NCBI RefSeq assembly: GCF_000725495.1
Contig: NZ_JNZD01000012.1
Coordinates: 1 to 64,000, forward strand
Origin: Streptomyces aureus
Lineage (GTDB): Bacteria > Actinomycetota > Actinomycetes > Streptomycetales > Streptomycetaceae
Reading direction: 5' to 3'
DNA: 64,000 nt
Made by a program: the position numbers and the translations under genes. Of the stretch, positions 45,986-54,404 are shown one piece after another; the first letter of the stretch is position 1; every line of letters begins with the position of its first letter. The notes under the pieces were generated by a model. That model ran no database searches, was not told where the DNA came from, and saw nothing but the letters and a program-made list of their open reading frames with translations.

Positions 45986-46180
45986 ATGATTCTGTCCATG
46001 TCAGGCGTCGTCCTTCTCGGCATCATCGTCTTCCTCTTCTTCAAGAAGGACGGGCTGAAGGCGTCGCACGCCCTGGTGGCCGCGCTCTTCGGCTTCTACC
46101 TCGCGAGCACGGCCATCGCGCCGAGCATCAAGGCCGGCGGGGAGAGCCTGGCGGGCCTCCTCGGCGGGATCAAGTTCTGA
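45986..46180 (+). CDS. smeA: Small sporulation membrane protein SmeA
   Basis: 64 residues with two hydrophobic helices (about 5-20 and 30-47) separated by FKKDGLKASH. It matches SmeA of S. coelicolor in size and in being the gene before an FtsK-like ATPase. SmeA is known to bring SffA to sporulation septa. ATG 45986 follows AGGAGAG at good spacing. The sffA start is 40 bases downstream. Confidence 0.85.
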   Translation: MILSMSGVVLLGIIVFLFFKKDGLKASHALVAALFGFYLASTAIAPSIKAGGESLAGLLGGIKF

Positions 46181-46220
46181 CGCAGTCCCCCACCCCGGTA
46201 CGCACCTCCAGGAGACAGCA

Positions 46221-47801
46221 GTGGCACGGCGCCCTCTCCCCCGCATCCTCAGCAACGGCACCGCACACATCGCCAAGAGCCGGGAGCTGGCCCGGACGGC
46301 AGCCGACAGCGCCACCGACGTCCTCCATCCACTGATCACGGTCACCCGTGGACTGCGCCGGCTGGCAGCCGCCGGTCGGCGCAAGTGGGCCGCCACTCCC
46401 AAGGACCGGCGCGGACCGCTGCTGTTCCTGGTGGCCTCGGTCGTCCTGATCGTGGCCCTGGTGCCGTACGGACCGCTGCTCGCCGTCATCAGCCTGATGG
46501 CGGCGGCGGCCTGGACCGGTCGCGAGCGCACCCCACCGCCCGCGACCGGCCCGGACGAGGCGCAGACCACAAGACTCCAGTCCCTGTACGAGGCGCTCGT
46601 CCCGTACTTCTCGGCGGCCGACGACCCCGCCCCCCTGTACGCCCACGGCGGCGACTGGGAGAAGGTCTTCGCCTCGTACGAGTTCGACGACGACGGACGG
46701 ATCTCCCGTCTGCTCGTCCACTACCCGGCGTACTTCACCGACGGCGAGGCCGACTCCCGCGCGCGCATCGAGCAGCTGCTGCACGCCAAGTCGGGCCGCG
46801 GCCGCGAGTACCACTTCGAGTGGGACGAGGAGGGCAACGAACTCACCGTCACCGTCCTGCCGCCCCTGCCGACCGACATCGCCGCCCAGCGCTTCGTGAC
46901 CGCGCCCGGCGAGACGGTCCTCGGATTCACCGATCCGGCCGACGTCCCACGCACGCTCCCGCTCACCCACGGCGAGGAGCGGCGCGACGTCCCGCCGGTC
47001 GTCTGGCGCACGGGCGCCCGCTCCACCGAGCCGCACCTGCTGATCACGGGCGACCCGGGCACCGGCACGACCACGCTGCTGCGCTCCATCGCCCTGCAGT
47101 CCCTCCAGTACGGCGATGTCGTCGTCGTGGACGGCGGGGGCACCGGCGAGTACGCGTGCCTGACCGGGCGGGAGGGCGTCCTCGCGGTCGAGTGCTCGAC
47201 CGGCGGGGCGCTCGCCAGTCTGGAGTGGGCGGCGCACGAGACCGAGCGGCGGCTCATCGCCGCGAACCGCGCCCAGCAGGCGGGACACCCCGCCCCCGAC
47301 GACATCAGGAACCCGCTCTGGATCCTGCTGGACCGGCCCGGCGCGCTCGGCCATCTGGCCGCCGCCGACGGGCGCACGGACCCCCAGTCGCTCCTCCAGA
47401 TCCCGCTGCGGCACGGCCGCGCGGCGGGCGTCACCGTCGTGATCGCCGAGCACCTGGAGAACCTCGACTTCCTCAGCGACGCGGTGCGGCAGCACACCCG
47501 CGCGCGCGTGGTGCTCGGCACCGCCTCGGCCGCCCAGCTCGAAACGGTGCTCGGCGCGCCCCCGCACACCACCCCGACCCGGGACGTGCCGCCCGGCCGC
47601 GGCTACGCCCGTCTGGGCACCGGGCCCGTGCTGCGCCTCCAGGTCCCGGCGACGCCCGACCCGTTCGACAGCGCCACCAGCGAGGCCGAGCGCCGGGCGG
47701 TGCTCGACCTGCTCCCGGAGCGGACGGCCCCGGCCGAGACGCCCCAGCAGGCCTCCCCCGAGGTCGCGGGGATCGCCGGGGTCGCGGTGGCGGAGGGCTG
47801 A
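46221..47801 (+). CDS. sffA: SffA, SpoIIIE/FtsK-related protein of sporulation septa
   Basis: 526 residues. Two membrane helices at about 64-97 (GPLLFLVASVVLIVALV ... GPLLAVISLMAAAAW), then a 200-residue middle region and a FtsK-like ATPase domain. The P-loop region is GDPGTGTTTLL at residues 277-287, so the invariant lysine (residue 283) is Thr. The Walker B is PLWILLDRPG. No C-terminal gamma DNA-reading domain is present; the tail is proline-rich. In S. coelicolor SffA is placed at septa by SmeA and helps chromosome segregation or septation during sporulation. GTG 46221 follows AGGAGA. Confidence 0.85.
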   Translation: MARRPLPRILSNGTAHIAKSRELARTAADSATDVLHPLITVTRGLRRLAAAGRRKWAATPKDRRGPLLFLVASVVLIVALVPYGPLLAVISLMAAAAWTGRERTPPPATGPDEAQTTRLQSLYEALVPYFSAADDPAPLYAHGGDWEKVFASYEFDDDGRISRLLVHYPAYFTDGEADSRARIEQLLHAKSGRGREYHFEWDEEGNELTVTVLPPLPTDIAAQRFVTAPGETVLGFTDPADVPRTLPLTHGEERRDVPPVVWRTGARSTEPHLLITGDPGTGTTTLLRSIALQSLQYGDVVVVDGGGTGEYACLTGREGVLAVECSTGGALASLEWAAHETERRLIAANRAQQAGHPAPDDIRNPLWILLDRPGALGHLAAADGRTDPQSLLQIPLRHGRAAGVTVVIAEHLENLDFLSDAVRQHTRARVVLGTASAAQLETVLGAPPHTTPTRDVPPGRGYARLGTGPVLRLQVPATPDPFDSATSEAERRAVLDLLPERTAPAETPQQASPEVAGIAGVAVAEG

Positions 47802-47966
47802 CCGACCGAAGCCGGGGCACGCCCCGAACAGCGCACGGACACGACCGGGCCGGAACCGACACGGTTCCGGCCCGTCCGACGTTCGGAGGAGGTCCGGCCC
47901 GTCCGGGGTTCGGAAGAGGTCCGGCCCGTCCGAGGTTCGGACGGTCACGCGTCCGGCATCACGCGT

Positions 47967-48001
47967 CGGGCATCGGGCATCGGGCATCGGGCATCGGGCA
48001 T
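47967..48001. repeat. 7-bp tandem array, CGGGCAT x5
   Basis: Five exact head-to-tail copies of CGGGCAT in the 431-base gap after sffA. In the same gap the 19-base phrase CCGGCCCGTCCGAGGTTCG recurs three times with single changes between 47869 and 47940. Confidence 0.95.
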
Positions 48002-48010
48002 CCGGACGAT

Positions 48011-48051
48011 CGGCGTGCGGCGTGCGGCGTGCGGCGTGCGGCGTGCGGCGT
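48011..48051. repeat. 7-bp tandem array, GCGGCGT x5.9
   Basis: GCGGCGT repeats from about 48011 to 48051, five exact copies plus a partial one. Same period as the neighbouring arrays. Confidence 0.95.
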
Positions 48052-48110
48052 CCAGACCGTCGCCCGTCCGGCATCCCGCGTCAGGCATCACGCATCACGC
48101 GTCGGGCATC

Positions 48111-48137
48111 CGGCATGCGGCATGCGGCATGCGGCAT
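48111..48137. repeat. 7-bp tandem array, GCGGCAT x3.9
   Basis: Three exact copies plus a partial copy of GCGGCAT. It differs by one base from the GCGGCGT array and shares the period, suggesting common origin. No gene is supported in 47802-48232. Confidence 0.95.
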
Positions 48138-48232
48138 CCAGAAGGTCGCCGGGCGGCGTCCGGGCCGTCGCCCGGCCGCCGCCCCGGTGACGGACGGGCG
48201 CCGCTCCCCCGCTGCTCCGGGGCTCTGCGCGG

Positions 48233-49732
48233 CTAGGCCACGAACGTCCTGGGCCCCTCGTCCCCTCCGGTCGCGCCCCTCTCCACCAGGCGGGCCGCCG
48301 CGGCCAGGCGGGTCGCCGCCTCTTCCGCGACCGCGCCGCCCACGGTGAACGGCAGCCGGACGTACCCCTCGAAGGCGCCGTCCACCCCGAAGCGGGGTCC
48401 CGACGGCACCCGTACGCCCACGCGCTCGCCGACCTCGGCCAGCCGCGAACCGGACAGGCCGCCGGTGCGCACCCACAGGGTGAGACCCCCGCGCGGCACC
48501 GAGAACTCCCACCGGGGCAGCTCCCTGCGGACGGCCGCGACGAGCGCGTCGCGGTTCTCCCGGGCCTGGGCGCGCCGGATGCCGACGGCCTCCTCCCAGC
48601 CCCCCGTGCTCAGCAACCAGTTCACGGCGAGCTGCTCCAGCACGGGCGTGCCCAGGTCGGCGTAGGCGCGCGCGGCGACGAGGCTGCGGATGACGTCGGG
48701 CGCGGCCCGCACCCAGCCGATCCGCATGCCCGCCCAGAAGGCCTTGCTCGCCGAGCCCACGGTGATCACGGTCGAGCCTGCCGGGTCGAAGCCGCACACC
48801 GGGCGCGGCATCTCCAGCCCCTCGTCCAGATGCAGCTCGCTCATCGTCTCGTCGACGACGAGGACCGTGCCGGCCGAGCGTGCCGCGTCCACGAGACCGC
48901 GCCGCTGGTCCTCGCCCGCGAGCGCCCCGGTGGGGTTGTGGAAGTCGGCGACGACGTACGCGAGCCGGGGCGCCGCGTCCCGCAGCACCTGGCGCCAGCG
49001 GTCCATGTCCCAGCCCGCCAGCCCTTCGGCCATCGCGACGGGCACCAGCCGGGCACCGGCCTCCCGCATCAGCTGGAGGATGTTGGCGTAGGAGGGGGAC
49101 TCGACGGCGATGCGCTCGCCGCGGCCCGCGAAGAGATGGCAGATGGCGTCGATCGCGCCCATCGCCCCGGTGGTGACCATGATCTGCTCGGGCATCGTCG
49201 GGATGCCCCGTGCCGTGTACCGCTCGGCGAGCATGGCGCGCAGCGCGGGCAGTCCGGCCGGGTAGTCGCCGTGCGTGTGGGCGTACGGCGGCAGTTCCTC
49301 CAGGGCGCCCTGGACGGCGCGGGTCAGCCAGGGCTCCGGCGCCGGGAGCGCCGCGCAGCCGAGGTCGATCATCGAGCCGAGGGCCTCGGGCGGCAGCGGC
49401 TCCAGACCGCGCGCCGGCAGCGGATTGCCCGCGGGGACCGCGGTCCAGCTGCCGGCCCCGCGGCGCGACTCCAGGAAGCCCTCCGCGCGCAGCGCCTCGT
49501 AGGCCGCGGCGACGGTCGTCCGGCTCACGGACAGGGCGAGGGCCAGTTCACGCTCCGCGGGCAGCCGCGCGGCGACCGGAACCCGTCCTTCGAGCACGAG
49601 CAGCCGCACGCCGTCGGCGAGGGCCCGGTACGCGGGCGGACGCCTGGTCCCGGGGCCGGCGGGCCGCTCCTGCTGGGAGTTGAGGAGCCGGGCCAGCTGT
49701 GCGGCCCCCACCGCCGAAGTCCACTGCGCCAT
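48233..49732 (-). CDS. MocR-type regulator (GntR wHTH plus aminotransferase domain)
   Basis: 499 residues. Residues 30-100 are a GntR winged helix (RLPAERELALALSVSRTTVAAAYEAL). The rest is an aminotransferase-fold domain with FHNPTG and the PLP lysine in VGSASKAFWAGMRIGW. ATG 49732 follows AAGGTGG. It is divergent from a YczE-type membrane protein gene, a pairing common for this MocR subgroup, and the likely target. Confidence 0.9.
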   Translation of the reverse strand: MAQWTSAVGAAQLARLLNSQQERPAGPGTRRPPAYRALADGVRLLVLEGRVPVAARLPAERELALALSVSRTTVAAAYEALRAEGFLESRRGAGSWTAVPAGNPLPARGLEPLPPEALGSMIDLGCAALPAPEPWLTRAVQGALEELPPYAHTHGDYPAGLPALRAMLAERYTARGIPTMPEQIMVTTGAMGAIDAICHLFAGRGERIAVESPSYANILQLMREAGARLVPVAMAEGLAGWDMDRWRQVLRDAAPRLAYVVADFHNPTGALAGEDQRRGLVDAARSAGTVLVVDETMSELHLDEGLEMPRPVCGFDPAGSTVITVGSASKAFWAGMRIGWVRAAPDVIRSLVAARAYADLGTPVLEQLAVNWLLSTGGWEEAVGIRRAQARENRDALVAAVRRELPRWEFSVPRGGLTLWVRTGGLSGSRLAEVGERVGVRVPSGPRFGVDGAFEGYVRLPFTVGGAVAEEAATRLAAAARLVERGATGGDEGPRTFVA

Positions 49733-49830
49733 GATTCCAGTCCACCTTCCCCGAATTGGCCATGGTTGAAGCCACTTCTCCCGCCACAGAGTGTCATGCG
49801 CCAGGCCACTACCACCACTGGGGGCATCCC

Positions 49831-50517
49831 GTGTCCACACACTCCGCATCAGCGCCGACCGGGCCGTCGGGCCCCGGGCGGCTCCCCCGCCGCCTCGTGC
49901 AGCTCTACGCCGGCCTGGCGCTGTACGGCGCGAGCTCGGCCCTCCTCGTGGAGGCGGGCCTCGGTCTCGAGCCGTGGAACGTGCTGCACCAGGGCCTCGC
50001 CGAGCTGACCGGTCTGACGATCGGGGTGGTGTCGATCGTCGTGGGGGCCGCGGTGCTGCTCCTGTGGATCCCGCTGCGCCAGCGGCCGGGCCTCGGCACC
50101 GTCTCGAACGTCTTCGTGGTCGGCATCGCCATGGACGGCACGCTCGCCCTCGTCCCGGACGTCCACTCCCTCACCCTGCGGATCCCCCTGCTGCTGGCCG
50201 GCGTCCTCCTGAACGGGGTGGCCACGGGCCTGTACATCTGCGCCCGCTTCGGCCCCGGCCCCCGCGACGGGCTGATGACGGGACTGCACCGGCGCACGGG
50301 CCGCTCGGTGCGGCTGGTGCGTACGGTCCTCGAGGTGGCCGTCGTCGCCACCGGCTTCGCGCTCGGCGGCACGGTCGGGGTGGGCACGGTGCTCTACGCG
50401 GTGGCCATCGGCCCCCTGGCCCAGCTCTTCCTGCGGGTGTTCGCCGTCCGTCCGGCACCGGTAGTCAGCGCCGTTGTCGCCCCTGGTCAACCCGAGCGCG
50501 CCATACTGCCCGGGTGA
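49831..50517 (+). CDS. YczE/YitT-like integral membrane protein
   Basis: 228 residues with about five membrane helices: LYAGLALYGASSALLVEAGLG, GVVSIVVGAAVLLLWIP and others. The segment GPGPRDGLMTGL is typical of YczE-family proteins. Function unknown. GTG 49831 with GGGGG upstream is chosen. Its stop overlaps the GTG of the phosphodiesterase gene (GTGA). Confidence 0.85.
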   Translation: MSTHSASAPTGPSGPGRLPRRLVQLYAGLALYGASSALLVEAGLGLEPWNVLHQGLAELTGLTIGVVSIVVGAAVLLLWIPLRQRPGLGTVSNVFVVGIAMDGTLALVPDVHSLTLRIPLLLAGVLLNGVATGLYICARFGPGPRDGLMTGLHRRTGRSVRLVRTVLEVAVVATGFALGGTVGVGTVLYAVAIGPLAQLFLRVFAVRPAPVVSAVVAPGQPERAILPG

Positions 50518-51281
50518 GCACCCGCACTCTGCACCCCTACCTCGACCACCCCGGCCCGATCCCCTTCGCGCACCGCGGCGGGTCTGCGGACGGCCTGGAG
50601 AACACGCTGACGCAGTTCCGGCGGGCGGTGGACGCCGGATACCGCTACATCGAGACCGACGTGCACGCCACGGCGGACGGCAGGCTGGTCGCCTTCCACG
50701 ACACGACCCTCGACCGGGTGACCGACGGCGCGGGCAGGATCGCGGACCTCCCCTGGGACGACGTGCGCCAGGCCCGCGTGGCCGGCAAGGAGCCGGTCCC
50801 GCTCTTCGAGGAGTTGCTCGAGGAGTTCCCCGAGGTCCGGTGGAACATCGACGTCAAGGCGGAACCCGCCCTCATGCCGCTGCTCGACCTGATCGGCCGC
50901 ACGGACGCCTGGGACCGGATCTGCCTCGGTTCGTTCTCCGAGGCCCGGGTGACCCGGGCCCAGCATCACGCCGGGCCGCGCCTCGCGACCTCGTTCGGCA
51001 CCCGGGGCGTGCTCAACCTCAGGCTGCGCTCCTGGGGCGTGCCCGCCGCGGTGCGCCGCTCCGCGGTCGCGGCCCAGGTTCCCGAGACCCAGTCGGGGGT
51101 GCCGGTGGTCGACCGCCGCTTCGTGCGGGCCGCCCACGCGCGCGGGCTCCAGGTGCACGTGTGGACCGTAAACGAATCGGAACGCATGCACCGGCTCCTG
51201 GACCTGGGGGTCGATGGCATCATGACCGATCACATCGACACACTGCGCAAGGTCCTGGAAGACCGGGGCACCTGGTTCTGA
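50514..51281 (+). CDS. Glycerophosphodiester phosphodiesterase
   Basis: 255-residue GDPD-family enzyme (TIM barrel), cleaving glycerophosphodiesters to glycerol-3-phosphate and an alcohol. It has FAHRGGSADGLENTL, YIETDVHATADGRLVAFHD, and WTVNESERMHRLLDLGVDGIMTD. Catalytic His/Arg/Glu and metal residues are present. There is no signal peptide, so it is intracellular. GTG 50514 overlaps the upstream stop; the ribosome binding site is weak, consistent with coupling. Confidence 0.93.
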   Translation: MSTRTLHPYLDHPGPIPFAHRGGSADGLENTLTQFRRAVDAGYRYIETDVHATADGRLVAFHDTTLDRVTDGAGRIADLPWDDVRQARVAGKEPVPLFEELLEEFPEVRWNIDVKAEPALMPLLDLIGRTDAWDRICLGSFSEARVTRAQHHAGPRLATSFGTRGVLNLRLRSWGVPAAVRRSAVAAQVPETQSGVPVVDRRFVRAAHARGLQVHVWTVNESERMHRLLDLGVDGIMTDHIDTLRKVLEDRGTWF

Positions 51282-51323
51282 GCCTCCTCGCGCGGTCCGT
51301 CCACGGGGAAGCGAGGGGCACGG

Positions 51324-52679
51324 GTGAGCACCGACACCGTGCGGGACACAGCGGCCGACGAGGCCGCGGAGCGCCGACGCGAGCAGCGCGGCTGGTACTT
51401 CTACGACTGGGCCTGCTCCGTCTACTCGACGAGCGTGCTCACCGTGTTCCTCGGCCCCTATCTGACGGCGGTGGCCAAGCACGCGGCGGACGCGGACGGG
51501 TTCGTCCATCCGCTCGGGATCCCGGTCCGCGCCGGTTCCTACTTCGCGTACGCGGTGTCCGCCTCGGTCATCCTGTCGATCGTCGTGATGCCGATGGCGG
51601 GCGCCGCCGCCGACCGCACGGGCCGCAAGAAGCCGCTGCTCGCGGCGGCCGCCTATCTGGGCGCCGCGGCCACCACGGGCATGTTCTTCCTGGACGGCGA
51701 CCGCTATCTGCTGGGCGGGCTGCTGCTGATCGTCGCGAACGCCTCGCTGGCGGTGTCGATGGTCCTGTACAACTCCTACCTCCCGCAGATCGCCCCGCCC
51801 GAGGAGCGCGACGCCGTCTCCTCCCGCGGCTGGGCCTTCGGCTACGCGGCGGGCTCGCTGGTCCTGGTGGCGAACCTGGTCCTGTTCACGGCCCACGACA
51901 GCTTCGGCGTCTCCGAGTCGACGGCGGTGCGCATCTGCCTGGCCTCGGCGGGCGTCTGGTGGGGCGCCTTCACCCTCGTACCGCTGAAGCGGCTGCGTGA
52001 CCGCCACGCGCCGTCCGACTCCCCCGGACGGATGTCCGCGCACGGATGGCGGCAGCTGGCGGCCACGGTCCGCGACATGCGCCGCCAGCCCCTCACGCTG
52101 TCCTTCCTGCTCGCCTACCTCATCTACAACGACGGCATCCAGACGGTCATCTCGCAGGCCTCCGTCTACGGCTCCGAGGAGCTCGGCCTCAGCCAGTCGA
52201 CCCTGATCACGGCCGTACTCCTGGTGCAGGTGCTCGCGGTCGGGGGCGCACTCGGCATGGGCCGGCTGGCCCGTACGTACGGCGCCAAACGCACGATCCT
52301 CGGCTCACTCGTCGCCTGGACGCTCACCCTCGCCGCCGGGTTCTTCCTGCCGGCCCACGCGCCGGTGTGGTTCTTCGTCCTCGCGTCGGGCATCGGGCTG
52401 GTCCTGGGCGGCAGCCAGGCGCTGTCCCGCTCCCTGTTCTCGCACCTCGTGCCGAGCGGCAAGGAGGCCGAGTACTTCTCCGCGTACGAGATGAGCGACC
52501 GCGGGATGAGCTGGCTCGGACCGCTGCTGTTCGGGCTGACCTACCAGCTGACGGGAAGCTACCGGGACGCGATCGTCTCGCTCGTGGCCTTCTTCGTCAT
52601 CGGCTTCGTCCTGCTCGCCCGGGTCCCGGTGCGCCAGGCGGTGCGGGACGCGGGCAATCCCGTACCCGAGATGATTTAG
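51324..52679 (+). CDS. MFS transporter of the UMF1/Atg22 family
   Basis: 451 residues, about twelve membrane helices, with a family-typical start (WYFYDWACSVYSTSVLTVFLGPYL), DRTGRKKPLLA and a C-terminal EMSDRGMSWLGPLLFGL. Related to yeast vacuolar amino-acid effluxer Atg22; substrate here unknown. GTG 51324 follows AGGGG. It starts 43 bases after the phosphodiesterase gene. Confidence 0.9.
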   Translation: MSTDTVRDTAADEAAERRREQRGWYFYDWACSVYSTSVLTVFLGPYLTAVAKHAADADGFVHPLGIPVRAGSYFAYAVSASVILSIVVMPMAGAAADRTGRKKPLLAAAAYLGAAATTGMFFLDGDRYLLGGLLLIVANASLAVSMVLYNSYLPQIAPPEERDAVSSRGWAFGYAAGSLVLVANLVLFTAHDSFGVSESTAVRICLASAGVWWGAFTLVPLKRLRDRHAPSDSPGRMSAHGWRQLAATVRDMRRQPLTLSFLLAYLIYNDGIQTVISQASVYGSEELGLSQSTLITAVLLVQVLAVGGALGMGRLARTYGAKRTILGSLVAWTLTLAAGFFLPAHAPVWFFVLASGIGLVLGGSQALSRSLFSHLVPSGKEAEYFSAYEMSDRGMSWLGPLLFGLTYQLTGSYRDAIVSLVAFFVIGFVLLARVPVRQAVRDAGNPVPEMI

Positions 52680-52765
52680 CGTCTGGGGCCAAAGAGCGGT
52701 AGTGTACGCGTTTGGCCTGCCTGGCGTACCGTTACTGCGCGTCAATGATACTGAAGCGTTGGGTG

Positions 52766-52783
52766 ACATCTGATGCCAGATGT
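52766..52783 (+). promoter_or_regulatory. Inverted repeat upstream of rbpA
   Basis: ACATCTG-ATGC-CAGATGT, a 7-bp stem with a 4-base centre, lying about 85 bases before the SigR-type promoter of rbpA. It is either a terminator hairpin for the MFS gene (no T-run follows) or an operator. Confidence 0.45.
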
Positions 52784-52847
52784 GACAAACCGGGCGACGG
52801 TGGGTACAACAAGGGGCGGCTACGACGGCGACGCATGACCCACAACG

Positions 52848-52873
52848 GGAATCTTTACCGCCGACCGGACGTT
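52848..52873 (+). promoter_or_regulatory. SigR-type promoter of rbpA (GGAAT-N18-GTT)
   Basis: GGAAT at 52848-52852, exactly 18 bases of spacer, and GTT at 52871-52873 match the SigR (thiol-oxidative stress sigma factor) consensus. It lies 62 bases before the rbpA ATG. rbpA is a known SigR target in S. coelicolor. A housekeeping promoter probably lies further upstream. Confidence 0.88.
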
Positions 52874-52934
52874 GACCGGATGACGACGACAGCGACACCT
52901 GTCCTGTGGGCGACAAGCCCGGGAGGCACGATTC

Positions 52935-53309
52935 ATGAGTGAGCGAGCTCTTCGCGGCACGCGCCTCGTGGTGACCAGCTACGAGACGGACCGCGGCATC
53001 GACCTGGCCCCGCGCCAGGCCGTGGAGTACGCATGCGAGAAGGGGCACCGCTTTGAGATGCCCTTCTCGGTCGAGGCGGAGATTCCGCCGGAGTGGGAGT
53101 GCAAGGTCTGCGGGGCGCAGGCACTCCTGGTGGACGGCGACGGCCCTGAGGAAAAGAAGGCCAAGCCCGCGCGTACACATTGGGACATGCTGATGGAGCG
53201 GCGCACCCGAGAGGAACTCGAAGAGGTCCTCGAGGAGCGCCTGGCCGTCCTGCGCTCCGGCGCGATGAACATCGCGGTTCATCCGCGGGACAGCCGCAAG
53301 TCCGCCTGA
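52935..53309 (+). CDS. rbpA: RNA polymerase-binding protein RbpA
   Basis: 124 residues, the usual length. It binds RNA polymerase and principal sigma factors and stabilises open complexes. Order: an N-terminal tail (MSERALRGTRLV), a core domain with the zinc-site cysteines CEKGH and CKVCG, and a C-terminal sigma-interaction domain (THWDMLMERRTREELEEVLEERLAVLR). ATG 52935 follows GGGAGG. Preceded by a SigR-type promoter. Confidence 0.97.
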   Translation: MSERALRGTRLVVTSYETDRGIDLAPRQAVEYACEKGHRFEMPFSVEAEIPPEWECKVCGAQALLVDGDGPEEKKAKPARTHWDMLMERRTREELEEVLEERLAVLRSGAMNIAVHPRDSRKSA

Positions 53310-53343
53310 CCCCTTCGCGGGTCGAGCGGCAGACACCGCACGC

Positions 53344-53388
53344 CGAGACCGCGGGCACCGTACTTCAGGTACGGGGCCCGCGGTCTCG
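53344..53388 (+). terminator. Long hairpin terminator after rbpA
   Basis: CGAGACCGCGGGC (53344-53356) pairs perfectly with GCCCGCGGTCTCG (53376-53388); an inner CCGTAC/GTACGG stem and TTCAG loop sit on top. Between 53389 and 53632 I see no gene or further structure. Confidence 0.88.
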
Positions 53389-53632
53389 TGCGTTTCCGGT
53401 CCGGGCATCAGGGATTCACGCGTCGGGGCTTCGCACGTTGGGGTGACGACGGTCCGGTTCCGGCGGACACAGGGACCAGGTCCGGCGCAGGCGGCTTCGG
53501 CGGACGCGGCTCCCGCACCGCGCGGCCCGGCAGCGCGGCTCCGCCCGCACACTTCGACGGCACGACTCCGGCGGACGCCGGGCCGCGTCACGGCCCGGCG
53601 TCCGCCGGAGGAGCTGGTGGCGCCGGAGGGGG

Positions 53633-54202
53633 CTAGCGGTTCAGGGGCGGGTAGTGGCCGCCGGGCTCGCTGGGGGCCTCGTCCCTGATGACCTCGCCCT
53701 GGACGACCTTGCCGTCGGGGCGGTGGATGCGGGCCTGCTGGAAGGCGTCGCCGACCGAACCGGGGGCGGCCAGCCGCATCTTCCGCTCGAAGGTGCCCTG
53801 CGCCAGGCGGCTGACGCCCTTCTGGACCGGCGGGACCAGCAGCAGCAGACCGAGCGCGTCGGAGATCAGACCCGGGATCATCAGCAGCAGACCGGCGAGC
53901 ATCGTCAGACCGTTGCCCCGGCCGCCGCTCTCGCCGGGAGTGGTCGCACCGCCCTGCGCCCGCTGGAGCGTCTGGCTCAGATTCCGGAACGCGCGGCGGC
54001 CGGCCCGCTTGATCACCACGGAGCCGAGAACGAACCCGGCGACCAGCAGCAGGAACACCGTGAAGCCGCTGGTGGCATGGGCGACGAGCGTCAGGAGCCA
54101 GATCTCCAGCACCAGCCACACCGCGACGCCGAGCGGCAGGAAGGTGCGCAGCCGCGAGCGCCGCGGGCGGGAGGGAGTGGGGGTCGGAACGCCTGTCGTC
54201 AT
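53633..54202 (-). CDS. fxsA: FxsA-family membrane protein
   Basis: 189 residues, with membrane helices in the first half (TFLPLGVAVWLVLEIWLLTLVAH, TVFLLLVAGFVLGSVVI, LTMLAGLLLMIPGLISDALG) and a soluble tail. The LMIPGLISDALGLLLLVPPVQ motif defines FxsA, originally described in E. coli as a suppressor of F-exclusion of phage T7. Role in Streptomyces unknown. Convergent with rbpA. Confidence 0.9.
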   Translation of the reverse strand: MTTGVPTPTPSRPRRSRLRTFLPLGVAVWLVLEIWLLTLVAHATSGFTVFLLLVAGFVLGSVVIKRAGRRAFRNLSQTLQRAQGGATTPGESGGRGNGLTMLAGLLLMIPGLISDALGLLLLVPPVQKGVSRLAQGTFERKMRLAAPGSVGDAFQQARIHRPDGKVVQGEVIRDEAPSEPGGHYPPLNR

Positions 54203-54404
54203 GCTTCCAGTGTGCCTGGGCCCGCCTCAGTTCGAGATAAGCGCACGCTCAATCCCCGCCGCCGGGGCGCGATACCGCCGACCCGCCGTCACGGCACCTC
54301 CGGCGGCCCCCGAAAGCCGGTGCGGCCCACCGGCCCGTCCTGTCCTCAGGAGGGGCGGCGGGCCGACGGGGCGACCGGGCGGACCGGTGCCGGGAGGAGC
54401 GGGG

